From Unio delphinus (lineage: Eukaryota; Mollusca; Bivalvia; Unionida; Unionidae), in contig JAQISU010000081.1 of assembly GCA_029339505.1 (NCBI GenBank), positions 16,095,001 through 16,159,000 on the forward strand: 64,000 nucleotides of DNA, given 5' to 3'. Made by a program: the position numbers and the translations under genes. This document shows, one piece after another, positions 1 to 10,413 of the stretch. Below the pieces are notes generated by a model that made no database searches, was not told the DNA's origin, and was given only the letters and a program-made list of their open reading frames with translations. Within the stretch, counting starts at the first letter, position 1, and each line of letters opens with the position of its first letter.

Positions 1-587
1 AGTGGAAAATACAATTACTGCCGACGTTGATATTTAAACTGCGAAGACTTACTACATGGAGCTATTTTGGACTTATGTAAATATACATTTTGGGGTGTAA
101 ACTGAGACTAAAATAGTTTGACACTTACATGAATACTATTTACTTATTTGAATTAGTCTGTCCCGGTAAAGATTCACTCAAAGGCTCATTTTTTACTCGG
201 GTATCGTCGTATACTTTAAATGACCGATCTTTCTTATATTCATGTATGTGTTTGATTGTGTTTTCCAGTATTAACTCTACGTGACCTTTATCTTGGCTTG
301 TGGGTTATTTTGACCTTCTACTGCGAACCTAGTGCACACAAAGTCGCAAACAACTTCCCGATTCCCATTATTCACTCTAACAGTCTTTCACAATTGAGAT
401 AATAACTGTAACACATTTACGTACGAAACCAGCAGTAGTTGAAGCAAATTGTCCTGCGAGCAGGCCTTGTTGCACTATTTGACCTAAGTGAAATTCTGTT
501 TTATGTAATGGTTAATATTCTGCAAAGATTAATTTCTCATTATTATTTTTGAAGGGTGAATCAATTCTAGACCAAGGCTGAATTACC
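1..587. other. No gene seen
   Basis: AT-rich sequence with stops in all frames. No repeat or coding signal is visible before the SINE head that follows. Confidence 0.5.
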
Positions 588-737
588 GTTCCGGTAGCCT
601 AGTGATTGAACGTCCGCGTTGGATGTGGGTGGTCGTGGGTTCGATTCCCGGCCGAGTCATACAAAAGACTTACACAAATGTGCTAACAGTTGCCTTGCCT
701 GGCGCTCAGGATTAAGAAGTTAGTATTAGGACTGGTT
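588..737 (+). repeat. tRNA-derived SINE, 5' half (split copy)
   Basis: A tRNA-like head carries a pol III box A (TAGCCTAGTGA, about 595-605) and box B (GGTTCGATTCC, 638-648). The body continues with a segment (TTGCCTTGCCTGGCGCTCAG) shared with SINE copies near 18.4, 27.1 and 62.8 kb. The copy stops abruptly at ATTAGGACTGGTT, and the matching second half resumes at 3891 after an inserted RTE. The central block resembles the broad Meta-SINE type of invertebrates, but that family name is from memory and unconfirmed. Confidence 0.85.
725..737. repeat. Target-site duplication, left copy
   Basis: ATTAGGACTGGTT occurs here and again at 3891-3903, exactly bracketing the RTE. The uninterrupted SINE at 27.2 kb has this motif once. 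The first ATT of the right copy could also belong to the GATT tail, so the true length is 10-13 bp. Confidence 0.85.
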
Positions 738-799
738 AACTCCGCCAAGGACGGTCCCAAGCCCGGCTGAAAAAGGAGGAGGGTTGGGCGTTGGGTTAG

Positions 800-1855
800 C
801 GACCCCACCCCGTTAAAACAACTCTTGCTACGGAAACGACAACAAGGGAACAAAATACAAACGGCGCTGGGAGCGAAGCAGACCAGGCAACTGGCTTTGT
901 GACGGTTGGGGAACAAAACCGCAAGAATGTCCCCACCCCGATAGTGGAACTCCTGTCGCCCAAAACATGGATTAGAGTTGGATGCTGGAATGTGCGAACG
1001 CTCAACCAGACTGGAAGGTTGGCACAAGCAGTGAGCGAGTTGAATCACTACAACCTGACCCTCATGGGTGGAACAGAAGCTCGATGGACTGGTACCGGCA
1101 AGCAGAAGTTGAGCTCCGGAGAAGTCATCATCTGGTCCGGAAGGAAGGACAATGACCACCGGGAAGGAGTCGCCATTATTATCAACAAGAACAAGGCCAA
1201 CACCGTCTTACAGTGGAAACCAGTAAATGAACGCCTGTTGTACGTCAGGATGAACTCCAAGTACGCCAAACTATCAGTTGTAGTGGCCTATGCACCAACA
1301 GACGGCGCGGAAGAAGAGGACAAAGACACCTTCTACCACGCTCTTCAAACCGTTCTAGAGGACGTCCCTCGACATGACGTGCTGATGTTGCTTGGCGACT
1401 TCAACGCTAGGGTTGGCTGCAACAAAAAAGATAGAGAGAGGACCATGGGGCGCCATGGAATAGGCATGATGACTGATAACGGGGAAAGGCTGGTCAACTT
1501 CTGTCAAGAGAATGACTTGGTCATAGGAGGGACTCTGTTCGAGCACAAGGACATCCACAAGCTTACATGGACGTCACCAAACGGCAGAACCCAGAGCCAG
1601 ATCGACCACATCATCATCAACGGTCGGTGGAAACACTCTTTGCAGGATGTGCGAGTGATGCGGAACGCTGACGTTGGCAGCGACCATTTTCTTCTGGTGG
1701 CTAAGGTGACTTTGAAGCTTAGGAAAGTTAGGATAGGGGTCTCCAGGAATAAACGCTTTGATGTGGACAAACTAAAGAATCCAAAAGTGAAGGATGAATT
1801 CAGGCTGGCTTTAAGGAGTCGGTTTAGTGCTCTAGGAGATGAGAGACATCGCTGA
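800..1855 (+). CDS. RTE endonuclease (EN) part, frame-interrupted
   Basis: The product is the APE-like endonuclease that nicks target DNA to prime reverse transcription. The frame is open from 800, but I see no ATG before the EN domain; a GTG lies at 899, so the start is undecided. Numbering from 899, the family catalytic residues are present: Asn in GCWNVRTL (about residue 30), Glu in EARW (60), GDFNARVG (about 166-173), QIDHII (Asp 236) and the terminal SDH (Asp 262, His 263). The frame ends at TGA 1853-1855, 24 bases before the RT ORF start and in a different frame. In intact RTEs one ORF covers both domains, so a small indel near 1840-1853 is inferred. Confidence 0.9.
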   Translation, partial: RPHPVKTTLATETTTREQNTNGAGSEADQATGFVTVGEQNRKNVPTPIVELLSPKTWIRVGCWNVRTLNQTGRLAQAVSELNHYNLTLMGGTEARWTGTGKQKLSSGEVIIWSGRKDNDHREGVAIIINKNKANTVLQWKPVNERLLYVRMNSKYAKLSVVVAYAPTDGAEEEDKDTFYHALQTVLEDVPRHDVLMLLGDFNARVGCNKKDRERTMGRHGIGMMTDNGERLVNFCQENDLVIGGTLFEHKDIHKLTWTSPNGRTQSQIDHIIINGRWKHSLQDVRVMRNADVGSDHFLLVAKVTLKLRKVRIGVSRNKRFDVDKLKNPKVKDEFRLALRSRFSALGDERHR

Positions 1856-1878
1856 CCATCGACAATTTTAACAGAGCA

Positions 1879-3879
1879 ATGAAGGAAGCAGGAGAAGAAG
1901 TTTTAGGTTACAGGAATAATAGGAAGACAGAGTGGATATCAGAAGAGACATGGACTCGCATAGAAGAGAGAAGACAGATTAAGAAGAGACTTTTGGATTC
2001 AAAATCACCAAGACTGAAAGAGAGAATTATGCAGGAGTATGGAGGAAAAGACAAGGAGGTGAAGAAATCAGCAAGGAGAGACAGGAGAGAATTTGCAGAG
2101 AGGCTAGCCAAGGAGGCAGAGGTAGCAGCAGGGCAGAAAGACATGAAAACGGTGTATCAAAACACAAAGAAACTGAAGGGCGACTATAGTCAGCACCACG
2201 ATCTTCCAGTGAGAGACGAAGTTGGAAACTATGTCACAGTGGAGGAGGAGAAGATGGAAAGATGGAAGCAACATTTCGAGTATATCCTGAATCGCCCAGA
2301 CCCACCCGTACTCGCTGACATTCCTGAAGCAGAGGAGGACCTTGACATCAATTGCAACGACATCACTGTTGAGGAGGTCAAGCAGGCCATTCACAAGCTG
2401 AAGAATGGAAAGGCACCTGGCGATGATGGAGTGTGTTCCGAGATGCTGAAGGCAGAAGACACAGAGACGCCGAAGCTTCTTTGCCAGATTCTCCAAAAGA
2501 TATGGGATAGTGAAAAAGCACCAAATGACTGGAAAACCGGAATCATAGTTAAACTTCCCAAGAAAGGAGATCTGGGAAACTGCAACAACTGGCGAGGAAT
2601 CACATTGCTATCCCTCTCCAGTAAGATCTTTAGCCGCATCATTCTTCAACGCATCACAACAGCTGCGGACGGCATCCTACGCCAGGAACAAGCAGGCTTC
2701 AGGAAAGGCAAATCTTGCATCGACCACATCTTCACACTGAGGCAGATACTTGAGCAGTATCATGAATGGAATGGATCCCTTTATGTGGTCTTTGTGGACT
2801 TTGAGAAGGCTTTCGACAGCCTGCACCGAGACTCTATGTGGAGGATCCTACGACATTATGGCATCCCCAAGAAAATTGTCAATGTCATCAGGTCCCTGTA
2901 CGAAAACTCTGAGTGCAGAGTAATCCACAACAACCAACTCACTGAACCATTCAAGGTGGAAACCGGAGTGAAGCAAGGATGCATTCTCTCTCCAATTCTC
3001 TTCTCACTGGCCATTGACTGGATCATGCGCCGCACCACAGAGGGCAAGAGGCATGGAATACAATGGACGTTGACCTCAATGCTGGATGACCTGGACTATG
3101 CCGACGACATCGGGTTGCTGGCAAGCAGACACCAGGATATTCAACAGAAGACACAACAGTTGGTACAGACAGCAAATACCATAGGTCTTCGAGTCAACAT
3201 AGGGAAGACAAAAGTCTTGAGGAAGAATACTAGAGTGGGCAACCCAATCACCATCAATGACCAGCCTCTGCAAGAACTAGACGATTTCACTTACCTGGGT
3301 AGCAAGGTCGCCACGGATGGAGATAGCACAAGGGAAGTCGTCACAAGAATCGGCAAGGCCAACCAGACCTTCGCAATGCTGAAGCCCATATGGAGGACAA
3401 GAAACCTCAGTGTCCACACAAAGATCCGTATCTTCAAGAGCAACGTGTTGAGCGTCCTTTTGTACGGCTCAGAGTGTTGGAAGTCCACTGCGAACATAGA
3501 ACACAAGCTCGAAGTGTTTCAAACCAAATGCCTGCGACGCATCATGAGGATTTTCTGGCCAAACATGATCTCAAATGAGGAACTTCGGCACAGAGCGGGT
3601 GCAAGCACCATCTCTGAGATCATTTCAACTCGGCGATGGAGATGGCTCGGCCATGTCTGCAGAATGCCTCCTGACTCACTACCAAGGGTGGCACTGAGAT
3701 GGATCCCACAGGGTAAAAGGAACCGTGGCAGACCCAAAGAGACCTGGCGACGAACAGTGGAGAGAGACCTTAAGACCAGAGGCCTCACATATCAGACCGC
3801 CCCTGCAATAGCTGCCGACAGACGGAAATGGTGCTCCCTTGCTGTTGCCTCAAGCACCAGACGGCGCAGAGAGGATTGA
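1879..3879 (+). CDS. RTE reverse transcriptase
   Basis: A 666-residue ORF encoding the RT of the same element. In order it shows NGKAPGDDG (fingers, about residues 175-185), FVDFEKAFD (palm motif A, about 305), GVKQGCILSP (about 363) and DYADDIG (catalytic YADD, about 407-410). The C-terminal RRWRWLGHVCRMP (about 585) and a basic tail follow. All core RT motifs are intact and there is no internal stop, so this part could be functional. The ATG at 1879 is probably only the first Met after a frameshift: the frame is open upstream to a TGA at 1840-1842, and the natural product would start in the EN part. Confidence 0.92.
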   Translation: MKEAGEEVLGYRNNRKTEWISEETWTRIEERRQIKKRLLDSKSPRLKERIMQEYGGKDKEVKKSARRDRREFAERLAKEAEVAAGQKDMKTVYQNTKKLKGDYSQHHDLPVRDEVGNYVTVEEEKMERWKQHFEYILNRPDPPVLADIPEAEEDLDINCNDITVEEVKQAIHKLKNGKAPGDDGVCSEMLKAEDTETPKLLCQILQKIWDSEKAPNDWKTGIIVKLPKKGDLGNCNNWRGITLLSLSSKIFSRIILQRITTAADGILRQEQAGFRKGKSCIDHIFTLRQILEQYHEWNGSLYVVFVDFEKAFDSLHRDSMWRILRHYGIPKKIVNVIRSLYENSECRVIHNNQLTEPFKVETGVKQGCILSPILFSLAIDWIMRRTTEGKRHGIQWTLTSMLDDLDYADDIGLLASRHQDIQQKTQQLVQTANTIGLRVNIGKTKVLRKNTRVGNPITINDQPLQELDDFTYLGSKVATDGDSTREVVTRIGKANQTFAMLKPIWRTRNLSVHTKIRIFKSNVLSVLLYGSECWKSTANIEHKLEVFQTKCLRRIMRIFWPNMISNEELRHRAGASTISEIISTRRWRWLGHVCRMPPDSLPRVALRWIPQGKRNRGRPKETWRRTVERDLKTRGLTYQTAPAIAADRRKWCSLAVASSTRRRRED

Positions 3880-3890
3880 TTGATTGATTG

Positions 3891-3903
3891 ATTAGGACTG
3901 GTT
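3891..3903. repeat. Target-site duplication, right copy
   Basis: Second copy of ATTAGGACTGGTT, directly after the GATT tail of the RTE and continuous with the SINE 3' half. Confidence 0.85.
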
Positions 3904-4052
3904 GGCCTGGTGTCAAGATAATGTGAGTGGGTGGGATACCATACTACATGTCTGCGGCATGATGCTATAGTTCTAGACATCACTGTACTCTGTCACACTG
4001 CAGACATCGTAGAGGTTTAACTGAAAAATAGTTAAAGATACGTTAAATATCC

Positions 4053-4057
<5 letters not shown>
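3904..4057 (+). repeat. tRNA-derived SINE, 3' half (split copy)
   Basis: GGCCTGGTGTCAAGATAATG and the following 150 bases align with the 3' body of the SINE at 27.1-27.4 kb (tGTGAsTGGGTGGGA, GCGGCATGATG, CTGCAGACATCGTAG, GTTAAAGmTACGTTAAAT). It runs into a CA repeat. Confidence 0.85.

Positions 4058-4110
<53 letters not shown>
4058..4110. repeat. (CA)n microsatellite
   Basis: About 26 uninterrupted CA units at the SINE 3' end, where other copies have a CAAA tail. Confidence 0.97.
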
Positions 4111-4114
<4 letters not shown>

Positions 4115-4589
4115 TGCGAAATCGAGAACTATGTAAATTTGTTGTCCGTTTTGATTATCGTTTGGATAAGCAGGCTTTTGGATCCGTTCATGTTTGCATC
4201 ATCGCGAAAACTGCTGTAGTCAGTTCAGACGCTTTTTATTGCCATTCCCATGGCCGTTTCAACCTTTGTGTTTTAAACAAACATCTGTTCCAAAGTCATT
4301 TAGAGCTTACCCTGATTTCTTCAGTGTAGATCTAACTTACTTCTCTCTTCCTGAAGGTAAATACATTTTAATTTGTATTTTCCAGTTTGAAAATGACATC
4401 AGCGTTTACAAAATGCCACTTTACTTCGACCGTCCCTTTCTTTCAGAAATGTGAGATGGGAGAAGAAGAATCCTTCAGGATGTTTCAGTGTAGGACGGTA
4501 AAACTGCGCCATTGGGATCAAAAGTTTTCGTCAGGCAGTCGGCAGAACATCGTGTCATATTTTCGTGTGTATCTCTCAATCATTTAGTT

Positions 4590-4870
4590 CTTAGAGTACA
4601 TACATGATTATTTGGTTTTGTTATGTATCTTACAGCGGGTCGCTTGTTAGAATGGATATATGGTTACCTTTCCCTTTTTTACATAAATGATTCCCTTGAT
4701 AGAGTGCGTACAGGATTATCTTCTGGTTTTTATCTTTCGATATTTCCATTGCTATAGTGCATACAAAATCCTTATGTATGTATCTCTGAATGAGTCCCTG
4801 ATTAGAGTGCATACGGGATTTCCTGTAGTGTTGTTCTAATGATTCCCTTGTTGGAGTGCATCTCTTAAGA
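4590..4870. repeat. Degenerate tandem repeat
   Basis: Loosely repeated units of about 55-60 bp built around ATGATTCCCTTG and AGAGTGCATACrGGAT. At least four recognisable copies. The flanks 4111-4589 and 4871-6602 show no supported gene; 5030-5240 holds a weaker repetition of tACGGTTTTAAA-like units. Confidence 0.5.
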
Positions 4871-6602
4871 TTTCACAGATAGGAAAAAATTGTTTTGGTA
4901 GTAATATCATCTCTAAGTACAATTTAATAGTAATTTTCTCTATGTATGGCACAAATGTAAAAATAATACGCGTGTTTTTTTTTGAGAACCTTTTTGAAAA
5001 GTATTTTTTTATAGCGAGCGTCTCTTGCAGTATTGTTTAAAAATGAGATTATTTCCAATTATGGTTTTAAAGTAAACACTTCGTTGAACGTGAGAGTCTT
5101 TCAAGTGTGGTTTGAAAGTGACAGTCTAAGTACGGTTTTAAATGGAAGTCTGTTTAGGTTTATATTGATAATAAAAGTCTTAAGATTATTCTTAACTTTG
5201 GATTTAAGTGTGAGTACAGTTTCACTGAGAATAAGGCTTTATTGGATTTCAGTATTCTAAGAAGCTAAAATCTGCATTACGAAGCAAGCAAAGACTATTT
5301 CCAAGTCACAATGGAAGTTCTATAGCTTCGGAAAAAGTTTGGAACTAGCTAGAATGCCTTTACACATGGAAAGTCATTAGTTGCAATATACCAGTTATTG
5401 AGAGGTTTTAGTGGTTTTTCTTCCAGGAGACACAATATCGCCGTTAATGAAACAGTATATATCAAAATACAACCATAAAAGACCTCAACAAATGTAAATC
5501 ACCTTCCGTCCATGGAAACATCAACGCGTATACGCAAGATCAGTATTTAATAAACCTTCTGATCTAGGCAGAAAGGGTTGTTACTAATGACATCCATTAT
5601 GTGGCATGTAATCAACACACTGCATGACACCAAACGTACGTTAAAAATGTCACCATAATACAAATACGGTTATATCCAACGACTAGATACTGAAACAAGT
5701 TAAGATACACGAAAGAAACATACAAAGAGCAATGATAGAAATAATTATATGAAAGATTATACAATGAACCGATAAGTGCAGATGCAAATATATTTTGATG
5801 AGTAAGACGATAACGTTTCTAAAACATACAAGTTTCAATACAACAACGCCACCAACAGTTTGCAGTTTCAATACAAACCGCCACTAACACCTTTCCCTAT
5901 TCATGGGACATCCAGCTAACTGACTATGTATAATGAATGAAATTGTCCCAGATCATTTTGTCCCCAATTCCATGCTTTTCCTGCGCTATTGCTTGTTCTT
6001 GTATGGTCCTTTTCTTCAGATGAAGAAGGTGGAAGCTTAAGCAGAGCAGGTAACAGCGCTGGTGCTGAAAAACAAAACAAAACGATATTTGGGACGTTTC
6101 TGATTGGTTGTAAAGAAGATTTCCATGTAAATAAAATCAAGAAGTAGATCCATAACATAGAACTAAGACAACAACAATGCAGGAAGCATCCTAAGGAAAG
6201 GAAACTATCGGATTGAGGAACTAAATTTAAATTAATTTAACAAAGATACTAGAGACTGTTAATTGTAATTGAACAAAAAGTGTTTACTAATGTTTGTATC
6301 ACAGCACGTTTTGTCGTGACTAGCTTGATACGTAATTTGTAAAATTGACGTATGTAATAGGCTCCCAATAAATTGGTAGCGTGTTATGGTTAAACTTTTT
6401 TGTTTTGTTCTTTTTATGGCGGAAGCTTGAGCGAATTTCAATTAGTGTCCGTTCAGATAATGGTGATGTAGTGTTAAGAGAGCGACGTTAACGTAAGTCA
6501 AATAACGGAAAATGTCAATGTTGAGATAAGCTCGAGACAAATTTTGGGAAATCTTGGGCCATTTTAAAATAGGTGTCATAAAATGGTATCTTCCACAATA
6601 AT

Positions 6603-6838
6603 TGGGGCCCCGAGTGGCCGTTACGGATCACTGCCGTCTCACCTCTGTCTGCGTGGGTTCGAGTCATCAGATTCGGCCAATGTGTGTATGTGGGAAAGGT
6701 TGCCAGTAGCTTCTTGTGGGTCGGTGGTTCTTTCCAGGGTTTTTCCCGGGTTCTTCTTCCACCATTAATACTGGCCGTCATGTATAGCCTATATTGTGCG
6801 GAAAAATGGCGTTAAAACCCTACAACAAAGTCAAATCC
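6603..6838 (+). repeat. Second SINE type (tRNA-like head)
   Basis: GGGGCCCCGAGTGGCCGTTA resembles a box A region and GTGGGTTCGAGTC a box B. The body includes GGTTGCCAGTAGCTTCTTGT and the copy ends with GCGTTAAAACCCTACAACAA, an ending style common in molluscan SINE-like repeats (from general knowledge). It differs from the SINE family at 0.6, 18.3, 27.1 and 62.8 kb. Confidence 0.6.
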
Positions 6839-8039
6839 ACAATAGTTATTAAAAATACTGGAATATAGAGAATTATTCCGATTTCGATGGGAATGTTACA
6901 TTTTTTTGGGGGGGGGGTAGAGAAAGTTTATCCTCACTGACTAAGCTATGCGAGGTGGGGGTCTCAGAGGAAATTCATATGTTCTAAGTAATTTATCTTG
7001 CGGAATTCGGCAGTCCAAGTGATCTGCTGAAAGAGAAGTCTTAAGGACTCGGAGTAAATTAACAAGCAATTCTTTCGTTACATAAATTGTCCAAGAGGCG
7101 AGTGCCTTTAAAGTTTATGGATACGGCGAGGAGAGGTTCTGTCTCATAGAAAAGTAAGCGAGTCTTGTCTCAAAGAGAGCGTGTCTCTTAAAAGCACAGG
7201 GTATTGTCTCAATCTCATACAATATCTTCATTGATGTAAGTTTGTAATTATTTGTTGAATTTATTAATTTTAAATTCATACTTAATTTTTTTTAGTTCTG
7301 AAGTTAATTTGCATTCATTGGTCTTTAATACTATTTAGTTCATGTATACTAGGAATGTCATTCAATAATTCATTTGCATGAATGTTTTCTGATTTAATGG
7401 TCTGTTTTGTAATATAAGTCAATTATTGTAGGAATTTCATGCATTATTCTGATACAAATTGTGAGAAGTAATTCATCTGTCATAAATGATATGTATCGTG
7501 TATGCTGAGAATGTCAATGAATCGCTAGTTAGCTAATAATGTAGTTGAGACAAGGCGTGAAATCCGTTAAACATCTGTTTAATTCACTTGCAATTCTCTC
7601 AACTAAAAACATCATCGCATATCCACCGATATCGTTCAGCTAGTAATGTACAGCCTGCAATGTGATGTAATAGGTATTGAAGAGGTCTAGTTTTGTCATG
7701 GTCCTGGAAATGCTGATAGCAGATAGACAAAGCCATTATTTGCATGTTCTTACGATGGTGTATCGGTTTTAGGTTGAGAACTGACAACATTAGCTTAGTT
7801 CTGTTGAATTACTATGAGAGATATCTGACGTGAAAAGAGTGGGAATATTGCTTCATCCCAAGAGAATAAACACTTGACACATATTTTTCTTTATTGTGTA
7901 TTATATTTATTTGAAGGGACAAACTAACTTTGAGCATTAGATCATTTGTTGATTTTACTAAACTAGATGGTTTTGCTTCTTTATGTTACATAGTGTCGTA
8001 TTATAACTTTGTCACGACAAATAGTCCTTACAGTGCGCT
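6839..8039. other. No gene seen
   Basis: AT-rich, with a run of Gs near 6905. Near 7950 the stretch TTGATTTTACTAAACTAGATGG resembles the 3' end of the LTR family seen near 60.4 kb, but it is too short to call as a copy. Confidence 0.4.
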
Positions 8040-8310
8040 GGGTAATGTCCAAAATGTGGTTTAAAGCACACAACCATGTGGTATGCTGCTAAAAGAGAAC
8101 TTGCTGAACAATACAAACACAAATAATAACTTGCTGGGTATATACCACCCATAACTACTACATGATAGAACAAAAGAGGATATACAGGGGACTTGCTACC
8201 CACTACTACATGGCAGAACACAAGATGTTGTACAAGAATCTTATCTACTACACGGTATAACACAAGAGGGTGCACTGGGGACTTAATAAGTACTTGAAAA
8301 AACACAAGAG
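8040..8310. repeat. Degenerate ~45-bp tandem repeat
   Basis: Units containing CTACTACATGrYAgAACACAAGAGG and GGGGACTTGCT recur at spacings of about 42-48 bp. A 97-codon reverse ORF over them is a by-product of the repetition. Confidence 0.55.
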
Positions 8311-9009
8311 GTCGTCGCTAGATCTTATTAGAAAGATACGAACAGGGAATTCTCAACGACAATTCATGTAGCATTAGAAGATAAGAAGTACTGACTTAGC
8401 CAGGGAATTAAAGTTATTAAATAGGAACGAATACATTTCATCAATAGCGTGCAGAAGGACTAATATCTGACCTATGTGGAAAAGCCTTAAAATGTTAGGA
8501 AAACATTAAAGTAGAAACTCCATGCTCTGGTTTGACTTTAACATGTAAAATTGTATTCCTCAAATTTGTATTTGTTCTTATCTTTCCAGGCGTTTACCAT
8601 CAAAGGATATAGGGATAATTCTGACAATGACGTTAAAGTGTTTGATAAGATAAAAGCTAAAATTATATGATATTTTGAAGATCAAAACCGGCTACAGAAT
8701 ACTTCACACAGGAAGAGTGGCAAGGAAAGGAACTATTTCATGGTCATAGCAATAACGCATGATTTCCTTAGCGCTCACAAGAAAAAGAAAGAAAATAAAA
8801 AATACAATGAACTGGTTCATGAATTTGAAACGACCTCGAAAATCAAATATTGTACCAATTATGGTGGAAGCACTAGAATGTTTGCAAACTGAACAAAAGC
8901 AAAAAAACTAGTGACAGACTGACAACACTTAAAAAAACACTGAAACAAACAGCAAGAAAACTTGACCATTCTAAGGCCAGGTGATCAAAGTTGACCATAA
9001 ATTCTATTA
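8311..9009. other. No gene seen
   Basis: No coding or repeat signal that I can support. Confidence 0.4.
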
Positions 9010-9075
9010 ATATTCTTCTTCTTCTTCTTCTTCTTCTTCTTCTTCTTCTTCTTCTTCTTCTTCTTCTTCTTCCTC

Positions 9076-9139
<64 letters not shown>

Positions 9140-9140
9140 G
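9010..9140. repeat. (TTC)n then (ATT)n microsatellites
   Basis: About 20 TTC units followed by about 20 ATT units. The reverse reading gives poly-Arg and poly-Asn artefacts. 9141-9668 shows nothing supported. Confidence 0.97.
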
Positions 9141-9668
9141 TAGTTTTTGATTGCAATTGTATTGCTCAACCATACGGCCGAGACGAGAATTTTCGGACAA
9201 ATATAATCCGCAATGATTTTAAACGAAGCCACACTATATGCCTATTTTTAAACAACAGAACATACGCATTGAGAACAAAACTTAAACAACATAAAATGTT
9301 TTCAGCTGGTTGAAGTTGATGGCCGTCATTTCTGGGTAAATGTCTGAGACATAGCTCATGAGAGCTTTTTTTTAACTCTATATATGGTGAATATATAAAT
9401 GTTCGCAAATAACACTGTGACTAGCCTTGAATATTCATGTTACTAATATAAACTCTTTTCTGATGATTATTAGCTCTCATATTTTAAGATAACTAAAGAG
9501 TATTTGCGATATTGATTATATTAAAAGAAAATATAACGAAAGCGTAAACATAGTCTCATGTTTGCAGTATTACCTTTGATACATACACCCATACTTTTTT
9601 GTAACTCGATGAATTTATTTTATTTTTTGCATTTTTATGTATAGTTGTAAATTATGCAAAATATCGTT

Positions 9669-10413
9669 TGTTAGATTTTGTCTGCGTGCCACAAGTCTGT
9701 TAGGAGCGTCAAAGTACATAGAAGCTATACAAATATTATAAGATAATAATCTTAACAATACAACTTATTGACGTCTTTGGCTTCATCTTTCATTGACTGA
9801 TGTGATTTAAACGGTTCTTGAATAATTAAATAACTTCCCACTGTTTGGGCTAGGTCACATGACTAGTCAAGTTCAAGGTAAATTGGGTAGTAAGATTCGT
9901 CACGTGGGAAATGAAGTCGCAATAGAAGGTGAAATAACTGAGCAATTGAATTCATTCCAATTCTTGGAGTCATCATCATTTCTTATGCTCTTGTTGTAAG
10001 TCTGCAGACGTGTTTTATTTTGTAATTAAATATTATTCGTGAGGAAAAAAAATTGTTTTAACTGTTCAGTGGAAGTAGAAAGTACCCATTTTTGGACGAT
10101 ACCATTAATTTAGAATTGCTGGAAATTACTCGAAGGAGTTCTAGGCAACGTCATCTTGACAACATCACGATCTTTGTTGGACAAGTACATTTCTGGTTTT
10201 GAAATGTATGTAGAATTGTTTATTTATTTCGGTTTCATAAAACTTTGTCAGGATTATTGTAGCTTCACGTCATAATACTGTATGTTCCTCTCACATTTCC
10301 GTTTTAACTCGGAAAATTAAATTGTTTGTTAAGTTTTTACAAGACATGATGGTTTGCCTCTTTCTGGTACTTTCTCTTTCTGTTACTTAATGTGTCACAA
10401 CAGAGTCGTAACA
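9669..10413 (+). repeat. LTR-like direct repeat, 5' copy
   Basis: Starts near TGTTAGATTTTG and ends in GAGTCGTAACA. Shared landmarks with the copy at 13.7-14.5 kb include ATAATCTTAAyAATA, TTAGGTCACATGA-like sequence, GAGyAaTTGAATTCATTCC-like sequence, TACATTTsyGGTTTTGAAAT and AATTAAATTGTTyGTTAAG. The exact 5' edge is uncertain. Confidence 0.65.

Larger units (their letters stand above)
738..3890 (+). mobile_element. Near-complete RTE-clade non-LTR retrotransposon
   Basis: This 3.15-kb element has the usual RTE layout: a short 5' UTR, an AP-type endonuclease followed by reverse transcriptase, almost no 3' UTR and a short-tandem tail (TTGA/GATT repeats, about 3872-3893) instead of poly(A). It is bounded by a 10-13-bp target-site duplication inside a SINE. 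The only clear lesion is a frameshift near 1840-1853 between the endonuclease and reverse transcriptase parts. Length matches the 3.2-kb norm of RTE elements, so it is not notably 5'-truncated. Proteins of this type are often annotated as craniofacial development protein 2 in invertebrate genomes. The good preservation suggests recent insertion. Confidence 0.93.

Noticed and set aside
588..660. Possible tRNA gene
   Set aside because: It has box A and box B but continues into the SINE body shared by several copies and does not fold into a full tRNA with anticodon arm; the same holds for 18.34, 27.07, 32.9 and 62.87 kb.
8873..9232. Reverse ORF with poly-Asn and poly-Arg
   Set aside because: Produced by the (ATT)n and (TTC)n microsatellites.
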